From assembly GCA_024235215.1 (NCBI GenBank), contig JACKMU010000001.1, positions 434,001-498,000 of the forward strand: DNA of 64,000 nt, in the 5' to 3' direction. The notes under the pieces are model-generated. The model ran no database searches. It was not told the origin of the DNA and was given only the letters and a program-made list of their open reading frames with translations. The position numbers were made by a program, and so were the translations under genes. Source of the DNA: Chromatiaceae bacterium (GTDB taxonomy: Bacteria; Pseudomonadota; Gammaproteobacteria; Chromatiales; Chromatiaceae). Every line of letters begins with the position of its first letter. Positions within the stretch are counted from its first letter, which is position 1. Below are positions 17,495-26,135 of this stretch, piece after piece.

Positions 17495-18307
17495 ATGCCC
17501 GAACTACCCGAAGTGGAGACCTGCCGCCGTGGCATCACACCGCACATCCTGGGTCGGCGCCTGCAGCAACTGATCGTACGTCAGCCGCAACTGCGCTGGC
17601 CGGTGGCCGTAGATCTGCCACAACACATTCAAGGTCAAGTGGTGCTGGCGGTGGAGCGGCGCGCAAAATACCTGCTGCTTTGCATGAACGAGGGTACGCT
17701 GCTGATCCATCTGGGGATGTCTGGAAGTTTGCGTGTCCTGACCGGTGCAGACACACCTGGGCCACACGACCATTTTGATCTGGATTTCGGTGCATGCCGT
17801 CTGCGCTATCGGGACCCACGTCGATTCGGCGCACTGTTGTGGACCACCGCTCCCGTACAGGAGCATCCTCTGTTGGTGCATCTGGGACCCGAACCATTGT
17901 CACAAAAGTTCAATGGCGAGTACCTGTATGAACACTCGCGGGGTCGGCGTTCTGCGGTAAAAACGGTTGTGATGGATGGCAAGGTGGTCGTCGGCGTAGG
18001 TAACATCTACGCCAACGAATCACTCTTTCTCAGCGGCATCCACCCTGTCCGACCCGCAGGAAGAATCTCGCTGCAACGCTATCAACGGCTGGCTGAAAAC
18101 ATCAAGCAGGTACTGCAGAATGCGATCGATATGGGTGGAACCACTCTCCGCGACTTCTATAACCAATCGGGAAATCCAGGTTATTTCGCCCAGCAGCTGC
18201 GAGTCTATAACAGGGAGGGGGCTCCCTGCCCGGTTTGTAGCAGCGCCATCCGGCGGCAGCGCATCGGACAGCGTTCAAGTTTCTTCTGCGGTAACTGCCA
18301 GCGCTGA
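17495..18307 (+). CDS. mutM: Formamidopyrimidine-DNA glycosylase (Fpg/MutM)
   Basis: MutM removes 8-oxoguanine and other oxidised purines and nicks the abasic site. The catalytic N-terminus MPELPEVETCRRG is intact (Pro after Met removal, then Glu). The helix-two-turn-helix motif includes VVGVGNIYANESLF, and the C-terminal zinc finger has four cysteines in CPVCSSAIRRQRI and FFCGNCQR. The 270-residue length is standard. The start follows directly on the DUF4340 stop. The gene converges with the small minus-strand gene ending at 18318. Confidence 0.96.
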   Translation: MPELPEVETCRRGITPHILGRRLQQLIVRQPQLRWPVAVDLPQHIQGQVVLAVERRAKYLLLCMNEGTLLIHLGMSGSLRVLTGADTPGPHDHFDLDFGACRLRYRDPRRFGALLWTTAPVQEHPLLVHLGPEPLSQKFNGEYLYEHSRGRRSAVKTVVMDGKVVVGVGNIYANESLFLSGIHPVRPAGRISLQRYQRLAENIKQVLQNAIDMGGTTLRDFYNQSGNPGYFAQQLRVYNREGAPCPVCSSAIRRQRIGQRSSFFCGNCQR

Positions 18308-18317
18308 ACTCTGTGTG

Positions 18318-18578
18318 TCACCGACCGATAGGCAGGCTCACCCCGATGCCGACTCCGGTTTGCTCGACAAGCGACTTGCGCGCCTTCTTTGCAGCTTTGT
18401 CGCCGACAAAAGCGGTAAACTCCTCGATATTGTCATAGTCCATATCGAGTGCAAATTTCATCACTGCACCCACCAGTTCACTGGTGGCGGCGATCTCTTC
18501 CTGACTGCGGCCACACCCCTCACAGTGGCTGCCTTCACGCGTACAATAGTCGCCGCCGCGACAGGGATTGAACTTCAT
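18318..18578 (-). CDS. Small Cys-rich conserved hypothetical protein
   Basis: The 86-residue product starts MKFNPCRGGDYCTREGSHCE and continues CGRSQEEI, so five cysteines lie in the first 25 residues, a possible metal-binding knuckle. The rest is helical and charged (YDNIEEFTAFVGDKAAKKAR). I do not recognise a named family with certainty. A strong GGAGGAGG just upstream of the ATG supports translation. It lies downstream of the ferredoxin gene on the same strand, separated by a terminator, and converges with mutM. Confidence 0.65.
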   Translation of the reverse strand: MKFNPCRGGDYCTREGSHCEGCGRSQEEIAATSELVGAVMKFALDMDYDNIEEFTAFVGDKAAKKARKSLVEQTGVGIGVSLPIGR

Positions 18579-18630
18579 TCGCTCCTCCTCCAGATTCAGA
18601 TGCCACCAGAGGTCTCCAGCCAGAAAACGA

Positions 18631-18650
18631 AAAGCCCCGCAAGGGGCTTT
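18631..18650 (-). terminator. Rho-independent terminator after the ferredoxin gene
   Basis: A perfect eight-base stem, AAAGCCCC at 18631-18638 and GGGGCTTT at 18643-18650 around a GCAA loop, lies 33 bases beyond the ferredoxin stop. On the minus strand it is followed by TTTTCGTTTT-like sequence, which fits termination of the coaD-ferredoxin transcript. The Cys-rich gene beyond it would then be a separate or read-through unit. Confidence 0.75.
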
Positions 18651-18682
18651 ACAACCCTACCGGCAGTAGCACGCCCACCCAG

Positions 18683-18931
18683 CTATTCCGACTGTAGCTT
18701 TTCATACTTCGCCTGCAACTCTTCACGACTCTCCACATGGTTCGGATCTTTCGGAATGCAGTCAACCGGACACACCTCGACGCATTGCGGTTCATCATAG
18801 TGCCCGACACACTCGGTACAGAGATCGGGATCGATCTCATAGATCTCATCACCCTGGGAGATAGCACCATTGGGGCACTCCGGTTCACACACATCACAGT
18901 TGATGCATTCGTCGGTAATCATTAAAGCCAT
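18683..18931 (-). CDS. YfhL-type 2[4Fe-4S] ferredoxin
   Basis: This is a low-potential bacterial ferredoxin of the Allochromatium/YfhL type. The first cluster motif is CINCDVCEPECP and the second is CTECVGHYDEPQCVEVCP, with the characteristic insertion between the second and third cysteines of the second site. A helical tail of about 25 residues follows (SREELQAKYEKLQSE). An AGGAG lies upstream of the ATG. It follows coaD by about 90 bases, the usual rsmD-coaD-fdx order. It could serve the ferredoxin-dependent IorAB encoded elsewhere in the window, but that link is only an inference. Confidence 0.93.
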   Translation of the reverse strand: MALMITDECINCDVCEPECPNGAISQGDEIYEIDPDLCTECVGHYDEPQCVEVCPVDCIPKDPNHVESREELQAKYEKLQSE

Positions 18932-19020
18932 TGTTTACTCCTGTCTCAAAAGCTGAATCTGGTCATTTGCGCGTTAGCTGCGATCGGACGAAAGCTGACC
19001 CCCACCGACGGCATACGCCG

Positions 19021-19494
19021 CTATGCAGAGCGTTGCAACGCAGCCAGCACGCAGGGGTGCACAAACCCGGTAACATCACCGCCCAGTGCTGAGATCTCCT
19101 TCACCAAGGTCGAAGAGATATAGGTGAACTGCTCAGCCGGGGTGACGAACATGGTCTCAACACTTGGTGCCAGGCGCCGGTTCATTCCCGCCAGCTGAAA
19201 TTCGTAGTCAAAATCCGATACCGCCCGCAGTCCGCGCAGTATCACTTTTGCCCCCACCTGGTTGGCAAAATCGACGGTCAGCTTGTCGAACTCCATAATC
19301 TCCACGCGCCGGTTTCCGGCAAGCACCTGCTGCGCCAGATCCACCCGCTCTTCGAGCGTAAATCTTGGCTTCTTTCCCGGACTGGCAGCAATCGCCACGA
19401 TCACTTTGTCGAAGATCGCAGTGGCGCGGGTGATCAGGTCGCTGTGGCCGTTGGTAATGGGATCGAAGGTACCGGGGTATACCGCTGTCGTCAT
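19021..19494 (-). CDS. coaD: Phosphopantetheine adenylyltransferase
   Basis: CoaD transfers AMP from ATP to 4'-phosphopantetheine in coenzyme A synthesis. The nucleotidyltransferase HxGH-type motif appears as YPGTFDPITNGHSDLI at the N-terminus. RGLRAVSDFDYEFQLAGMNR and the ISSTLVKEI motif complete the active site. The 157-residue length is typical. It lies between rsmD and the ferredoxin gene on the minus strand; the 268-base gap to rsmD shows nothing recognisable. Confidence 0.96.
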   Translation of the reverse strand: MTTAVYPGTFDPITNGHSDLITRATAIFDKVIVAIAASPGKKPRFTLEERVDLAQQVLAGNRRVEIMEFDKLTVDFANQVGAKVILRGLRAVSDFDYEFQLAGMNRRLAPSVETMFVTPAEQFTYISSTLVKEISALGGDVTGFVHPCVLAALQRSA

Positions 19495-19762
19495 ATTCTG
19501 TCCAAGCGCTCCACTGCGCGCGATGATAATAGTGCTCGCGGCTGTGTCAAATGATAATTCTCACTTCCACCGCAATGGGGATACTCTGAAGCAGTCTCGG
19601 TTTCCCCGTATTACATGGGGAGTATTGCCAAACACAATGGCCCAAATCCTTTGGTTCTGAAGCAAGACATATTTCGCACGAGTCTCTCTGCGCCCTCCGG
19701 GAAGCTTGAGGTCGATGCTTTGTCGAACTCCCCCGAATTGGTTGCCGGCCTATTCCCGGCGC

Positions 19763-20386
19763 TCACCAGGCTGACTCCTCTGGATCGCCACATCCGCATG
19801 AAAAGAGATAATAGCAGACTTGTCCCGCCTTTTTGCCGCGCAGCTGGACCCAGTTGGAAGGGAGCTGTGGCAACGCCTTCCCGGCGGCCATTTCAACATA
19901 AGCGCGCGCATTCCGCTGCAGCCATCCCCTCTGCTGCAGCAGACGGCAACTCTCCTCCAGCAGATCATCCGCAAACGGCGGATCGAGAAAAACAATGTCG
20001 AACCGTTGCACGCTACCGTTCAGCCACTGCATCGCATCAACGCAATACACTGCAATCTGTCGCATTTCCAGCCGCGCGGCGCTTTCTTCAATCTGCCTGA
20101 CGGCCATTGGCGCGCTGTCCAGCATCACCACCCGTCCGGCACCACGAGATGCCGCTTCCAGGCCGAGTGCACCACTGCCAGCGAAGAGATCCAGACAATG
20201 GGCACCGGGCAGAATCGGCTGGAGCCAGTTGAACAATGTCTCACGCACCCGATCACCGGTGGGTCTGAGTCCCGTCAGCATAGGGACGCTCAGCTTACGC
20301 CCACGATGCTCGCCACCGATGATGCGTATCTGGCGCGCTTGTACCGTCGCTCCGTCGTTACCCCTCCGGCGGTGCGACCTGCCCAT
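19763..20386 (-). CDS. rsmD: 16S rRNA (guanine-966-N2)-methyltransferase RsmD
   Basis: RsmD methylates G966 of 16S rRNA in assembled 30S particles. The SAM-binding motif LDLFAGSGALGLEAASRGA and the catalytic motif DPPF (in IVFLDPPFADD) are clear, as is the N-terminal RIIGGEHRGRKL and RPTGDRVRETLFNWL signature. The frame is open to 20407, but the ATG at 20386 (MGRSHRRRG) gives a length near the family norm; it still overlaps the upstream M16 gene by 29 bases. The C-terminus is slightly longer than usual (FSCGCGDPEESAW). Confidence 0.9.
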   Translation of the reverse strand: MGRSHRRRGNDGATVQARQIRIIGGEHRGRKLSVPMLTGLRPTGDRVRETLFNWLQPILPGAHCLDLFAGSGALGLEAASRGAGRVVMLDSAPMAVRQIEESAARLEMRQIAVYCVDAMQWLNGSVQRFDIVFLDPPFADDLLEESCRLLQQRGWLQRNARAYVEMAAGKALPQLPSNWVQLRGKKAGQVCYYLFSCGCGDPEESAW

Positions 20387-21698
20387 CACCCACCACGACT
20401 GTAACAAAGCGATCCAGATTCAGTCGACGTTGAAAAGCCTCATGAATCTGCTCGCGGGTTACCGCATTGACGCGTTCGACGAACCTATCCAGATAATCCA
20501 GCGGCAAGCGATAGAAACCCATCATCGCCAGATACTCGACGATCCTGCTGTTGCTGGAGATGCGTAGTGGAAAGCCGCCGGTGATGTTCTGCTTTGCCGC
20601 GTCAAGCTCATCCTGAGTCGGACCCTGCTCGATAAAGTTACGCAGGGTAGCTCGCATCACGTCAATCGCCTGCTGCACCTTACTGTTCTGGGTTTGAGCG
20701 CCTACCAGAAACGGCCCGTTGCGACGCATTGGGGAGAAGTAGCTGTAGACACTATAGGAGAGTCCACGCTTTTCGCGCACCTCTTCACTCAGCTGTGAAA
20801 CCAGTCCGCTGCCACCCAGGATATGGTTGCCGACATAGAGCACGAAATAGTCCGGATCACCGCGCTGCATACCAGGCTGCCCCATCAGAATGTGGCTCTG
20901 GCTGGAGGGAAAGTGCAGGTGCTGCTGCTGCATCTGCTGCAACGGCGCGACCTGCGGCAGCTCAGGTACAGGCTGCCCGGTGGCAAGCCCGCCGGTGAGC
21001 TGTTCGGCCAGCCGTTCCGCCTGTACCCGTTCGAGCGCACCGACTATCGCAATCACCGCGTTCGCGGCAACGTAGTAGCGCTGATGAAATGCGACGACCT
21101 GCTCCCGGGTGATTGCTGCCAGCGACTCCTGGGTGCCGTCGCTCGGAATCGCGTAGGGGTGGTCTCGGAACAGCGCCCGATAGAAGGCCTTCTGCGCCAC
21201 TGTTCCCGGTTTCTGTTCGCCGAGTCGCAACGCGGTCTGCATCGATTTGCGCATGCGCTCGAGGTCATCCGTTGCAAAGTTCGGACGAGCCAGTATGGTC
21301 GCCAGAGTCTCCATTGACCGGTCGAACGCCTGTTCCTCAGTCAGCGTCCTGATCGAAACCCACGCCATGTCCCGTTCTGAGCCCAACCCAAGTTCCGCAC
21401 CCACATCTTCCAGCCGCTCCGCGATCTGATCGGCATTCCAGTCACCGGCTCCAGCGTTGAGCAGGCTATTGGTCAAATCGGCAAGTCCGGGGCTGCTCCC
21501 ATCCTGAGCACTGCCCGCGTCGAACACCACACGCACATCCACCATTGGCAGCCCAGAGGCTGCAACGAAGAGTACCCGGGCACCGTTGCTGGTGTTCCAG
21601 CTCTGAATCTCCGGTCCAGCCAGGACTGGCTGATGCAGCAAACCGCCAAGCAACAGCAGAACGGGCAGTGACCTGAAAAAGCTACTGATGACGCGCAT
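20358..21698 (-). CDS. M16 family peptidase-like protein lacking the zinc motif
   Basis: The 446-residue protein has a signal peptide (RSLPVLLLLGGLLHQPVLAG) and the two-lobed M16 fold. The inverted zinc motif HxxEH expected after GLADLTNSLLNAG is missing, so it is probably the non-catalytic partner. It still carries the C-terminal element QLSEEVREKRGLSYSVYSYF, typical of M16 beta-type subunits. The gene overlaps the upstream catalytic M16 gene by 17 bases, so the two likely form a heterodimer in the periplasm. Substrates are unknown. Confidence 0.85.
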   Translation of the reverse strand: MRVISSFFRSLPVLLLLGGLLHQPVLAGPEIQSWNTSNGARVLFVAASGLPMVDVRVVFDAGSAQDGSSPGLADLTNSLLNAGAGDWNADQIAERLEDVGAELGLGSERDMAWVSIRTLTEEQAFDRSMETLATILARPNFATDDLERMRKSMQTALRLGEQKPGTVAQKAFYRALFRDHPYAIPSDGTQESLAAITREQVVAFHQRYYVAANAVIAIVGALERVQAERLAEQLTGGLATGQPVPELPQVAPLQQMQQQHLHFPSSQSHILMGQPGMQRGDPDYFVLYVGNHILGGSGLVSQLSEEVREKRGLSYSVYSYFSPMRRNGPFLVGAQTQNSKVQQAIDVMRATLRNFIEQGPTQDELDAAKQNITGGFPLRISSNSRIVEYLAMMGFYRLPLDYLDRFVERVNAVTREQIHEAFQRRLNLDRFVTVVVGDGQVAPPEG

Positions 21699-23049
21699 AT
21701 CCTTCCCCTTTCACACTACCGGAAGTCGCTTCGTCCAGCGGCAACGGTTCCAGCTGCGCCATTGTCATGTTATCCCTGACCAGGTACTTACGCGCCACGC
21801 TGCGTACCTGCTCCGGCGTCACCTCCTTCATCCGGTGGACGTACTCATCGGCCAGTCTCCAGTCCAGGTTCATCGCTTCCAACTGCCCAATCTGCAGTGC
21901 CTGAGCGAAAACCGAGTCCAGTTCATAAATCTTATTGGCTACCACCTGAGTGCGGATACGTTCCAGTTCGCTCTCACTCACCAACTCCTGCTGCAGTTGT
22001 TCGATCTCGTCCAGAAGTGCCTGCTCCAATTCAGCCATATTCCTGCCCGGTGCCGGGGTACCGTCCACCAGAAACATTCCCGGCAGGCGGGAGAAGGCAT
22101 CGTAGCCGGCACCCGCAGAAACGGCCACCTCCTGGCCACGCACCAGATTGCGGCTGAAACGGGCACTGCTGCCCCCATCAAGCACCGAAGCAAGCATCTC
22201 CAATGCATACGGTTCCCAGGACTCCTTGCCGGATCCTATCGCCGGTGTCTTGAAACCGAAGATCAGATAGGGCTCACGCGCGGGAGCCCGTACCGTCACC
22301 CGGGTCACACCCCGCTGAGGAGGCTCGCTGCGCACTTTCTGCTGCGGCACACTCTCCGGCTGCAACGGTCCGAAGTAGCGCTTAGCCAACTCCAATACCC
22401 ATTCCGGCCGGACATCCCCAACCACCACCAGCACGGCATTGTTCGGGGCGTACCAAAGCCGGTACCAATTGGCCAGATCCTCCACTTTCATCTGCTCCAG
22501 ATCGCCCATCCAACCAATCACCGGGTTGGCATAAGGGAGGGAGCGATAGGCGACGGCCGACAACTGCTCGTAGGTGAGCGCAGTAGGTTTGTCCTCAGTA
22601 CGCAGGCGGCGTTCCTCTTTGATCACCTCGATCTCCTTGGCGAACTCCTCTGCAGAGAGCGTCAGGTTGCGCATCCGGTCAGCTTCCAACCGGAAAGCAA
22701 CCTCCAGCCGGTCTGCGGAAAGAGTCTGGTGATAAGCGGTATAGTCGCGACTGGTAAACGCATTCTCTTCACCGCCATTGGCAGCGATTATGCGCGAAAA
22801 CTCTCCCGGCGCCAGCGTCTTGGTCCCTTTGAACATCATGTGCTCCAGCGCGTGGGACACGCCGGTGACACCTCCCGGTTCGTAGGAGGATCCTACCTTG
22901 TACCAGACCTGGGAGACCGCAATGGGCGCCCGGTGATCCTCTTTTATGATTACTTCAAAGCCATTGTCCAAGCGATATTCGTGCACCAGGGACAGCGCCG
23001 CCGGCGGAAATAACAGCAAAGTCAGCAACGGAATTAAAACTGTTCTCAT
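21682..23049 (-). CDS. Zinc-dependent M16 (insulinase-type) peptidase
   Basis: This catalytic M16 peptidase has a signal peptide (MRTVLIPLLTLLLFPPAALS) and the inverted zinc motif HALEH in GVSHALEHMMFKGT, followed by the distal glutamate in the EIEVIKEERR helix. The frame extends to 23109, but the ATG at 23049 directly precedes the signal peptide and has AGGGAA upstream; this gives 455 residues. It pairs with the zinc-less M16 gene downstream. It diverges from ftsY, a common gammaproteobacterial arrangement. Confidence 0.9.
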   Translation of the reverse strand: MRTVLIPLLTLLLFPPAALSLVHEYRLDNGFEVIIKEDHRAPIAVSQVWYKVGSSYEPGGVTGVSHALEHMMFKGTKTLAPGEFSRIIAANGGEENAFTSRDYTAYHQTLSADRLEVAFRLEADRMRNLTLSAEEFAKEIEVIKEERRLRTEDKPTALTYEQLSAVAYRSLPYANPVIGWMGDLEQMKVEDLANWYRLWYAPNNAVLVVVGDVRPEWVLELAKRYFGPLQPESVPQQKVRSEPPQRGVTRVTVRAPAREPYLIFGFKTPAIGSGKESWEPYALEMLASVLDGGSSARFSRNLVRGQEVAVSAGAGYDAFSRLPGMFLVDGTPAPGRNMAELEQALLDEIEQLQQELVSESELERIRTQVVANKIYELDSVFAQALQIGQLEAMNLDWRLADEYVHRMKEVTPEQVRSVARKYLVRDNMTMAQLEPLPLDEATSGSVKGEGYARHQ

Positions 23050-23233
23050 TTTCAATTCCCTGAATCCCTCCGAGATAGGTTGAGTCCCAACAAAATGGTA
23101 GGATCTCATATTCGATAAATAAGCCGATGGCTGCTGATTCTCTCAGTCCGCTGCGGCCTTGTCCAAAAACGATTCCGAACTTTAGAGACAAAATTGCGCC
23201 TGATGAGTTCCGGGGCGCTGGGGAAAAGCAAAG

Positions 23234-24214
23234 ATGTTTGGCTTTGGAAAAGATAAAAACAACAGCGACAGAGCCGAAGGCGAGCTGGAACGGAAACAGG
23301 GGATGTTCACCCGGCTCAAGCAGCGTCTCGCCAAGACCCGGCATAACTTCTCCGACGGCCTGAGAGAGCTGCTGCACCGCAACAGAACAGTCGACCGTGA
23401 TCTGTTGGAGCAGCTGGAGGAGTTGCTGATCATTGCTGATGTGGGTGTTGAAGCAACCGGCCGCATCATGGACACCCTCACCAGCCAGCTGAAACGCCGG
23501 GAACTCCTCGATCCAGAGGCACTGTCGCTCCGTTTGAAGCAACTACTGCGTGAAATTCTGGCACGGGCAGAGAAACCGGTAAAACAGGCAGCCAGCGACA
23601 AACCACAGGTGATATTGATGGTCGGGGTCAACGGTGCCGGCAAAACCACTACCATCGGTAAATTAGCGAGACGACTCAAAGAGGAGGGGCAGAGTGTCAT
23701 GCTGGCGGCTGGCGACACCTTTCGAGCCGCAGCGGTGGAACAACTGCAGAGCTGGGGTGCGCGTAATCAGATCCCGGTCATTGCCCAGCAGACCGGAGCA
23801 GATTCCGCATCGGTTATATTTGATGCACTGCAGGCAGCCAGCGCCCGCCATATTGACGTACTGATCGCTGATACCGCAGGACGACTCCACACCAAGGAGA
23901 ACCTGATGACTGAACTGGTAAAAATTGCCAGAGTTTTGAAAAAGATAGACCCAGAAGCGCCGCATGAAGTGATGCTGGTGATTGATGCGGGGACCGGACA
24001 GAACGCTTTGAATCAGGCAATTCAGTTCAACCAGGCACTGGGGCTGACCGGTATTACACTGACCAAATTGGATGGTACTGCAAAGGGAGGCATTCTGTTT
24101 GCAATCGCAGACAAATTGCAAATTCCGATCAGATTCATCGGTGTGGGCGAATCTTTGGAGGACCTGCGCCACTTTGATCCGGACGAGTTTATCGACGCGC
24201 TTTTTACGCAGTGA
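23234..24214 (+). CDS. ftsY: Signal recognition particle receptor FtsY
   Basis: FtsY is the SRP receptor GTPase that docks ribosome-nascent chain complexes at the membrane. The NG domain is complete: N-domain helices, G1 GVNGAGKTTTIGKLA, the DTFRAAAVEQL element, DTAGR (G3), TKLDGTAKGG (G4) and GVGESLEDL. The acidic A domain is very short (about 25 residues), so the 326-residue protein is much shorter than E. coli FtsY; basic residues near KQRLAKTRHN probably help membrane binding. FtsE-ftsX follow. Confidence 0.96.
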   Translation: MFGFGKDKNNSDRAEGELERKQGMFTRLKQRLAKTRHNFSDGLRELLHRNRTVDRDLLEQLEELLIIADVGVEATGRIMDTLTSQLKRRELLDPEALSLRLKQLLREILARAEKPVKQAASDKPQVILMVGVNGAGKTTTIGKLARRLKEEGQSVMLAAGDTFRAAAVEQLQSWGARNQIPVIAQQTGADSASVIFDALQAASARHIDVLIADTAGRLHTKENLMTELVKIARVLKKIDPEAPHEVMLVIDAGTGQNALNQAIQFNQALGLTGITLTKLDGTAKGGILFAIADKLQIPIRFIGVGESLEDLRHFDPDEFIDALFTQ

Positions 24215-24307
24215 TCCTGTGACAGGTACCGGAAACCGGGACATCGAGCATGAAAACACCACAATGGCCGCAGAAGTGATATCACCAGACGCTTATCGGA
24301 TCGATGA

Positions 24308-24976
24308 ATGATATCCTTTGACAATGTCAGTAAACGTTATCCCGGCGGCCATGATGGTGTCAGTAATATCACGCTGCAGATCGATCCGGGAGAGATGGTA
24401 TTTCTGACCGGACACTCGGGTGCCGGCAAAAGCACGATGTTGCGGCTGATCGCACTGCTGGAACGCAGCACCCAGGGTCAAGTGCGCGTCGGCGGACGCA
24501 ATCTCACCCGACTGCGGCGCAGCGAGATCCCCTATCACCGGCGTGAGGTTGGCATGATATTTCAGGATCACCGACTGCTGCACGATCGCACCGTATTCGA
24601 CAACGTGGCGATGCCGCTGATCGTGGCGGGAATGGGGCACAATGAGGTAAGCCGCCGGGTACGCGCTGCACTCGACAAGGTCGGACTGCTACAGCGAGAG
24701 CGAGCCTATCCCATCACTCTCTCCGGCGGCGAACAGCAGCGCGTGGGAATAGCCCGCGCGGTGGTCAGCAAACCGCCGGTGGTACTGGCGGATGAACCGA
24801 CTGGTAATCTGGACTCAGAGCTGTCGCAGGAGATCATGGAGCTGTTTCAGCTGTTCAATCAGGTGGGAGTCACGCTGTTGGTCGCCACCCACGACCTGGA
24901 GCTGGTGCGCCGTCTCAGAAAACGCACCCTGGTACTGAACAACGGTAGACTGGTGCAGGACCACCACAGCTTTTGA
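24308..24976 (+). CDS. ftsE: Cell division ATP-binding protein FtsE
   Basis: FtsE with FtsX activates peptidoglycan hydrolases at the septum. The ABC motifs are Walker A GHSGAGKST, Q-loop IFQDHRLL, signature LSGGEQQRVGIARA, Walker B VVLADEPTGNLD and the switch histidine in ATHDLEL. The 222-residue length is typical. An ATG at 24304 is out of frame; the start at 24308 (MISFDNVSKRYPGG) is right for the family. The FtsX start lies four bases after the stop. Confidence 0.95.
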   Translation: MISFDNVSKRYPGGHDGVSNITLQIDPGEMVFLTGHSGAGKSTMLRLIALLERSTQGQVRVGGRNLTRLRRSEIPYHRREVGMIFQDHRLLHDRTVFDNVAMPLIVAGMGHNEVSRRVRAALDKVGLLQRERAYPITLSGGEQQRVGIARAVVSKPPVVLADEPTGNLDSELSQEIMELFQLFNQVGVTLLVATHDLELVRRLRKRTLVLNNGRLVQDHHSF

Positions 24977-24980
24977 CCGG

Positions 24981-25958
24981 ATGCGCGCAACCAGTATAAG
25001 AAATAAAACTTCAGCCAGTCTGAGCAGACGGCGCCAGATCAATCCGAGAATCTGGCTGATACGCCATCTTCAGGTGGCGCTGTCGAGCCTGGGAAGGCTG
25101 GCACGCACCCCGTTCTCCTCGTTAATGACCATCGCTGTGATTGGCATCGCTCTGGCGCTGCCAAGCGGTTTGCACCTGATGTTGAGTAACATCCGAACCC
25201 TGAGTAACAGTTGGGACGGTGCTGCCAGTATATCGGTTTACCTGGTGCAGACGGCGAGCGACGAGACTGCTGCGGAGCTGGCGAAACAACTGCACACGGA
25301 CCCGGAAATCTCCGAGGTGCGAGTGATCACCCGCCAGCAGGCGCTGACAGAATTCCGACAGATGAGCGGATTCTCCGGGATCCTGAGCACATTGGAAGAA
25401 AACCCGCTCCCCGCGGTATTGGTGGTCAAGCCCGACCAGAACCTGAATGATCCAGGCAAGGCGCAGAATCTGGCCACCCGACTGAGTGCGCTGGAGAACG
25501 TCGAATTCGCACAGCTGGATCTGCAGTGGGTAACCCGTTTTCACGCCATTACCGAAATCGCCAATCGGGTGGTCTGGGTGGTCGCCTCATTGCTCGGACT
25601 GGCAGTCATTCTGATCATCGTCAACACCATTCGTCTGGAGATTCAAAATCGCCATGCGGAGATAGAGATCAGTAAGTTGATCGGCGCCACCGACAGTTTT
25701 ATCCGCCGACCTCTGCTCTACAGCGGCGCCTGGTATGGGTTATTCGGCGGCTTGGTTAGCTGGTTGCTGGTGACGCTTTCGCTCTTGCTGCTGAGCGCCC
25801 CCGTCTCCCGACTGGCCGGTCTCTACCAGAGCGACTTCGAACTCGCGGGAATCGATTTCAACATTTTCATTTTACTCCTTTCCAGCGGAGCACTGCTCGG
25901 CTTGGCCGGCTCCTGGATCGCAGTGGCGCGCCATTTGCATAATATCGAGCCGAACTGA
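24981..25958 (+). CDS. ftsX: Cell division permease-like protein FtsX
   Basis: FtsX is the four-helix membrane partner of FtsE. A basic cytoplasmic N-terminus (about 35 residues) precedes the first helix (LMTIAVIGIALALPSGLHLM). The periplasmic loop (about 75-185) would contact amidase activators, and three more helices follow, with IEISKLIGATDSFIRRPLLY between the second and third. The 325-residue length is close to E. coli FtsX. It follows ftsE almost directly, and rpoH lies downstream as usual in gammaproteobacteria. Confidence 0.93.
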   Translation: MRATSIRNKTSASLSRRRQINPRIWLIRHLQVALSSLGRLARTPFSSLMTIAVIGIALALPSGLHLMLSNIRTLSNSWDGAASISVYLVQTASDETAAELAKQLHTDPEISEVRVITRQQALTEFRQMSGFSGILSTLEENPLPAVLVVKPDQNLNDPGKAQNLATRLSALENVEFAQLDLQWVTRFHAITEIANRVVWVVASLLGLAVILIIVNTIRLEIQNRHAEIEISKLIGATDSFIRRPLLYSGAWYGLFGGLVSWLLVTLSLLLLSAPVSRLAGLYQSDFELAGIDFNIFILLLSSGALLGLAGSWIAVARHLHNIEPN

Positions 25959-26040
25959 GAGCCATCTCCCCTCCCGGAGTAGCGACCGCACTCCGGATCT
26001 CACCAGAAAATATGACACTGACTGGGAACTTTCTCACCCG

Positions 26041-26067
26041 TTAGCACTCTTACGGCGCGAGTGCCAA
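26041..26067 (+). promoter_or_regulatory. CIRCE element 1 (HrcA operator) upstream of rpoH
   Basis: TTAGCACTC at 26041-26049 and GAGTGCCAA at 26059-26067 are separated by exactly nine bases. This matches the CIRCE consensus TTAGCACTC-N9-GAGTGCTAA with one mismatch. CIRCE is bound by the heat-shock repressor HrcA. This copy lies about 70 bases upstream of the rpoH start and 32 bases (centre to centre) from a second copy. Confidence 0.85.
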
Positions 26068-26072
26068 AAGAA

Positions 26073-26102
26073 TTGGCACTCCAAATTGCCGAGTGCTAAA
26101 AT
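26073..26102 (+). promoter_or_regulatory. CIRCE element 2 overlapping the rpoH promoter
   Basis: TTGGCACTC at 26073-26081 and GAGTGCTAA at 26091-26099 with a nine-base spacer form a second CIRCE element with one mismatch. A promoter can be read through it: -35 TTGGCA at 26073-26078, an 18-base spacer and an extended -10 TGCTAAAAT at 26094-26102. The two half-sites thus coincide with the -35 and -10 boxes, so HrcA binding would exclude RNA polymerase. The overlap of boxes and half-sites is seen; the regulatory outcome is inference. Confidence 0.8.
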
Positions 26103-26135
26103 AGAATTCAAGAGAGATTTGGAGAGTATTCCACA

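Noticed and set aside
21688..23013. Plus-strand open frame of 441 codons opposite the M16 peptidase gene.
   Set aside because: The minus strand carries the signal peptide and zinc motif; the plus frame is a GC-rich shadow.
26074..26089. Sequence resembling a sigma-54 promoter (TGGCAC then TTGC) upstream of rpoH.
   Set aside because: The spacing between GG and GC is 11 bases instead of 10, and the sequence is fully explained by the CIRCE half-site.
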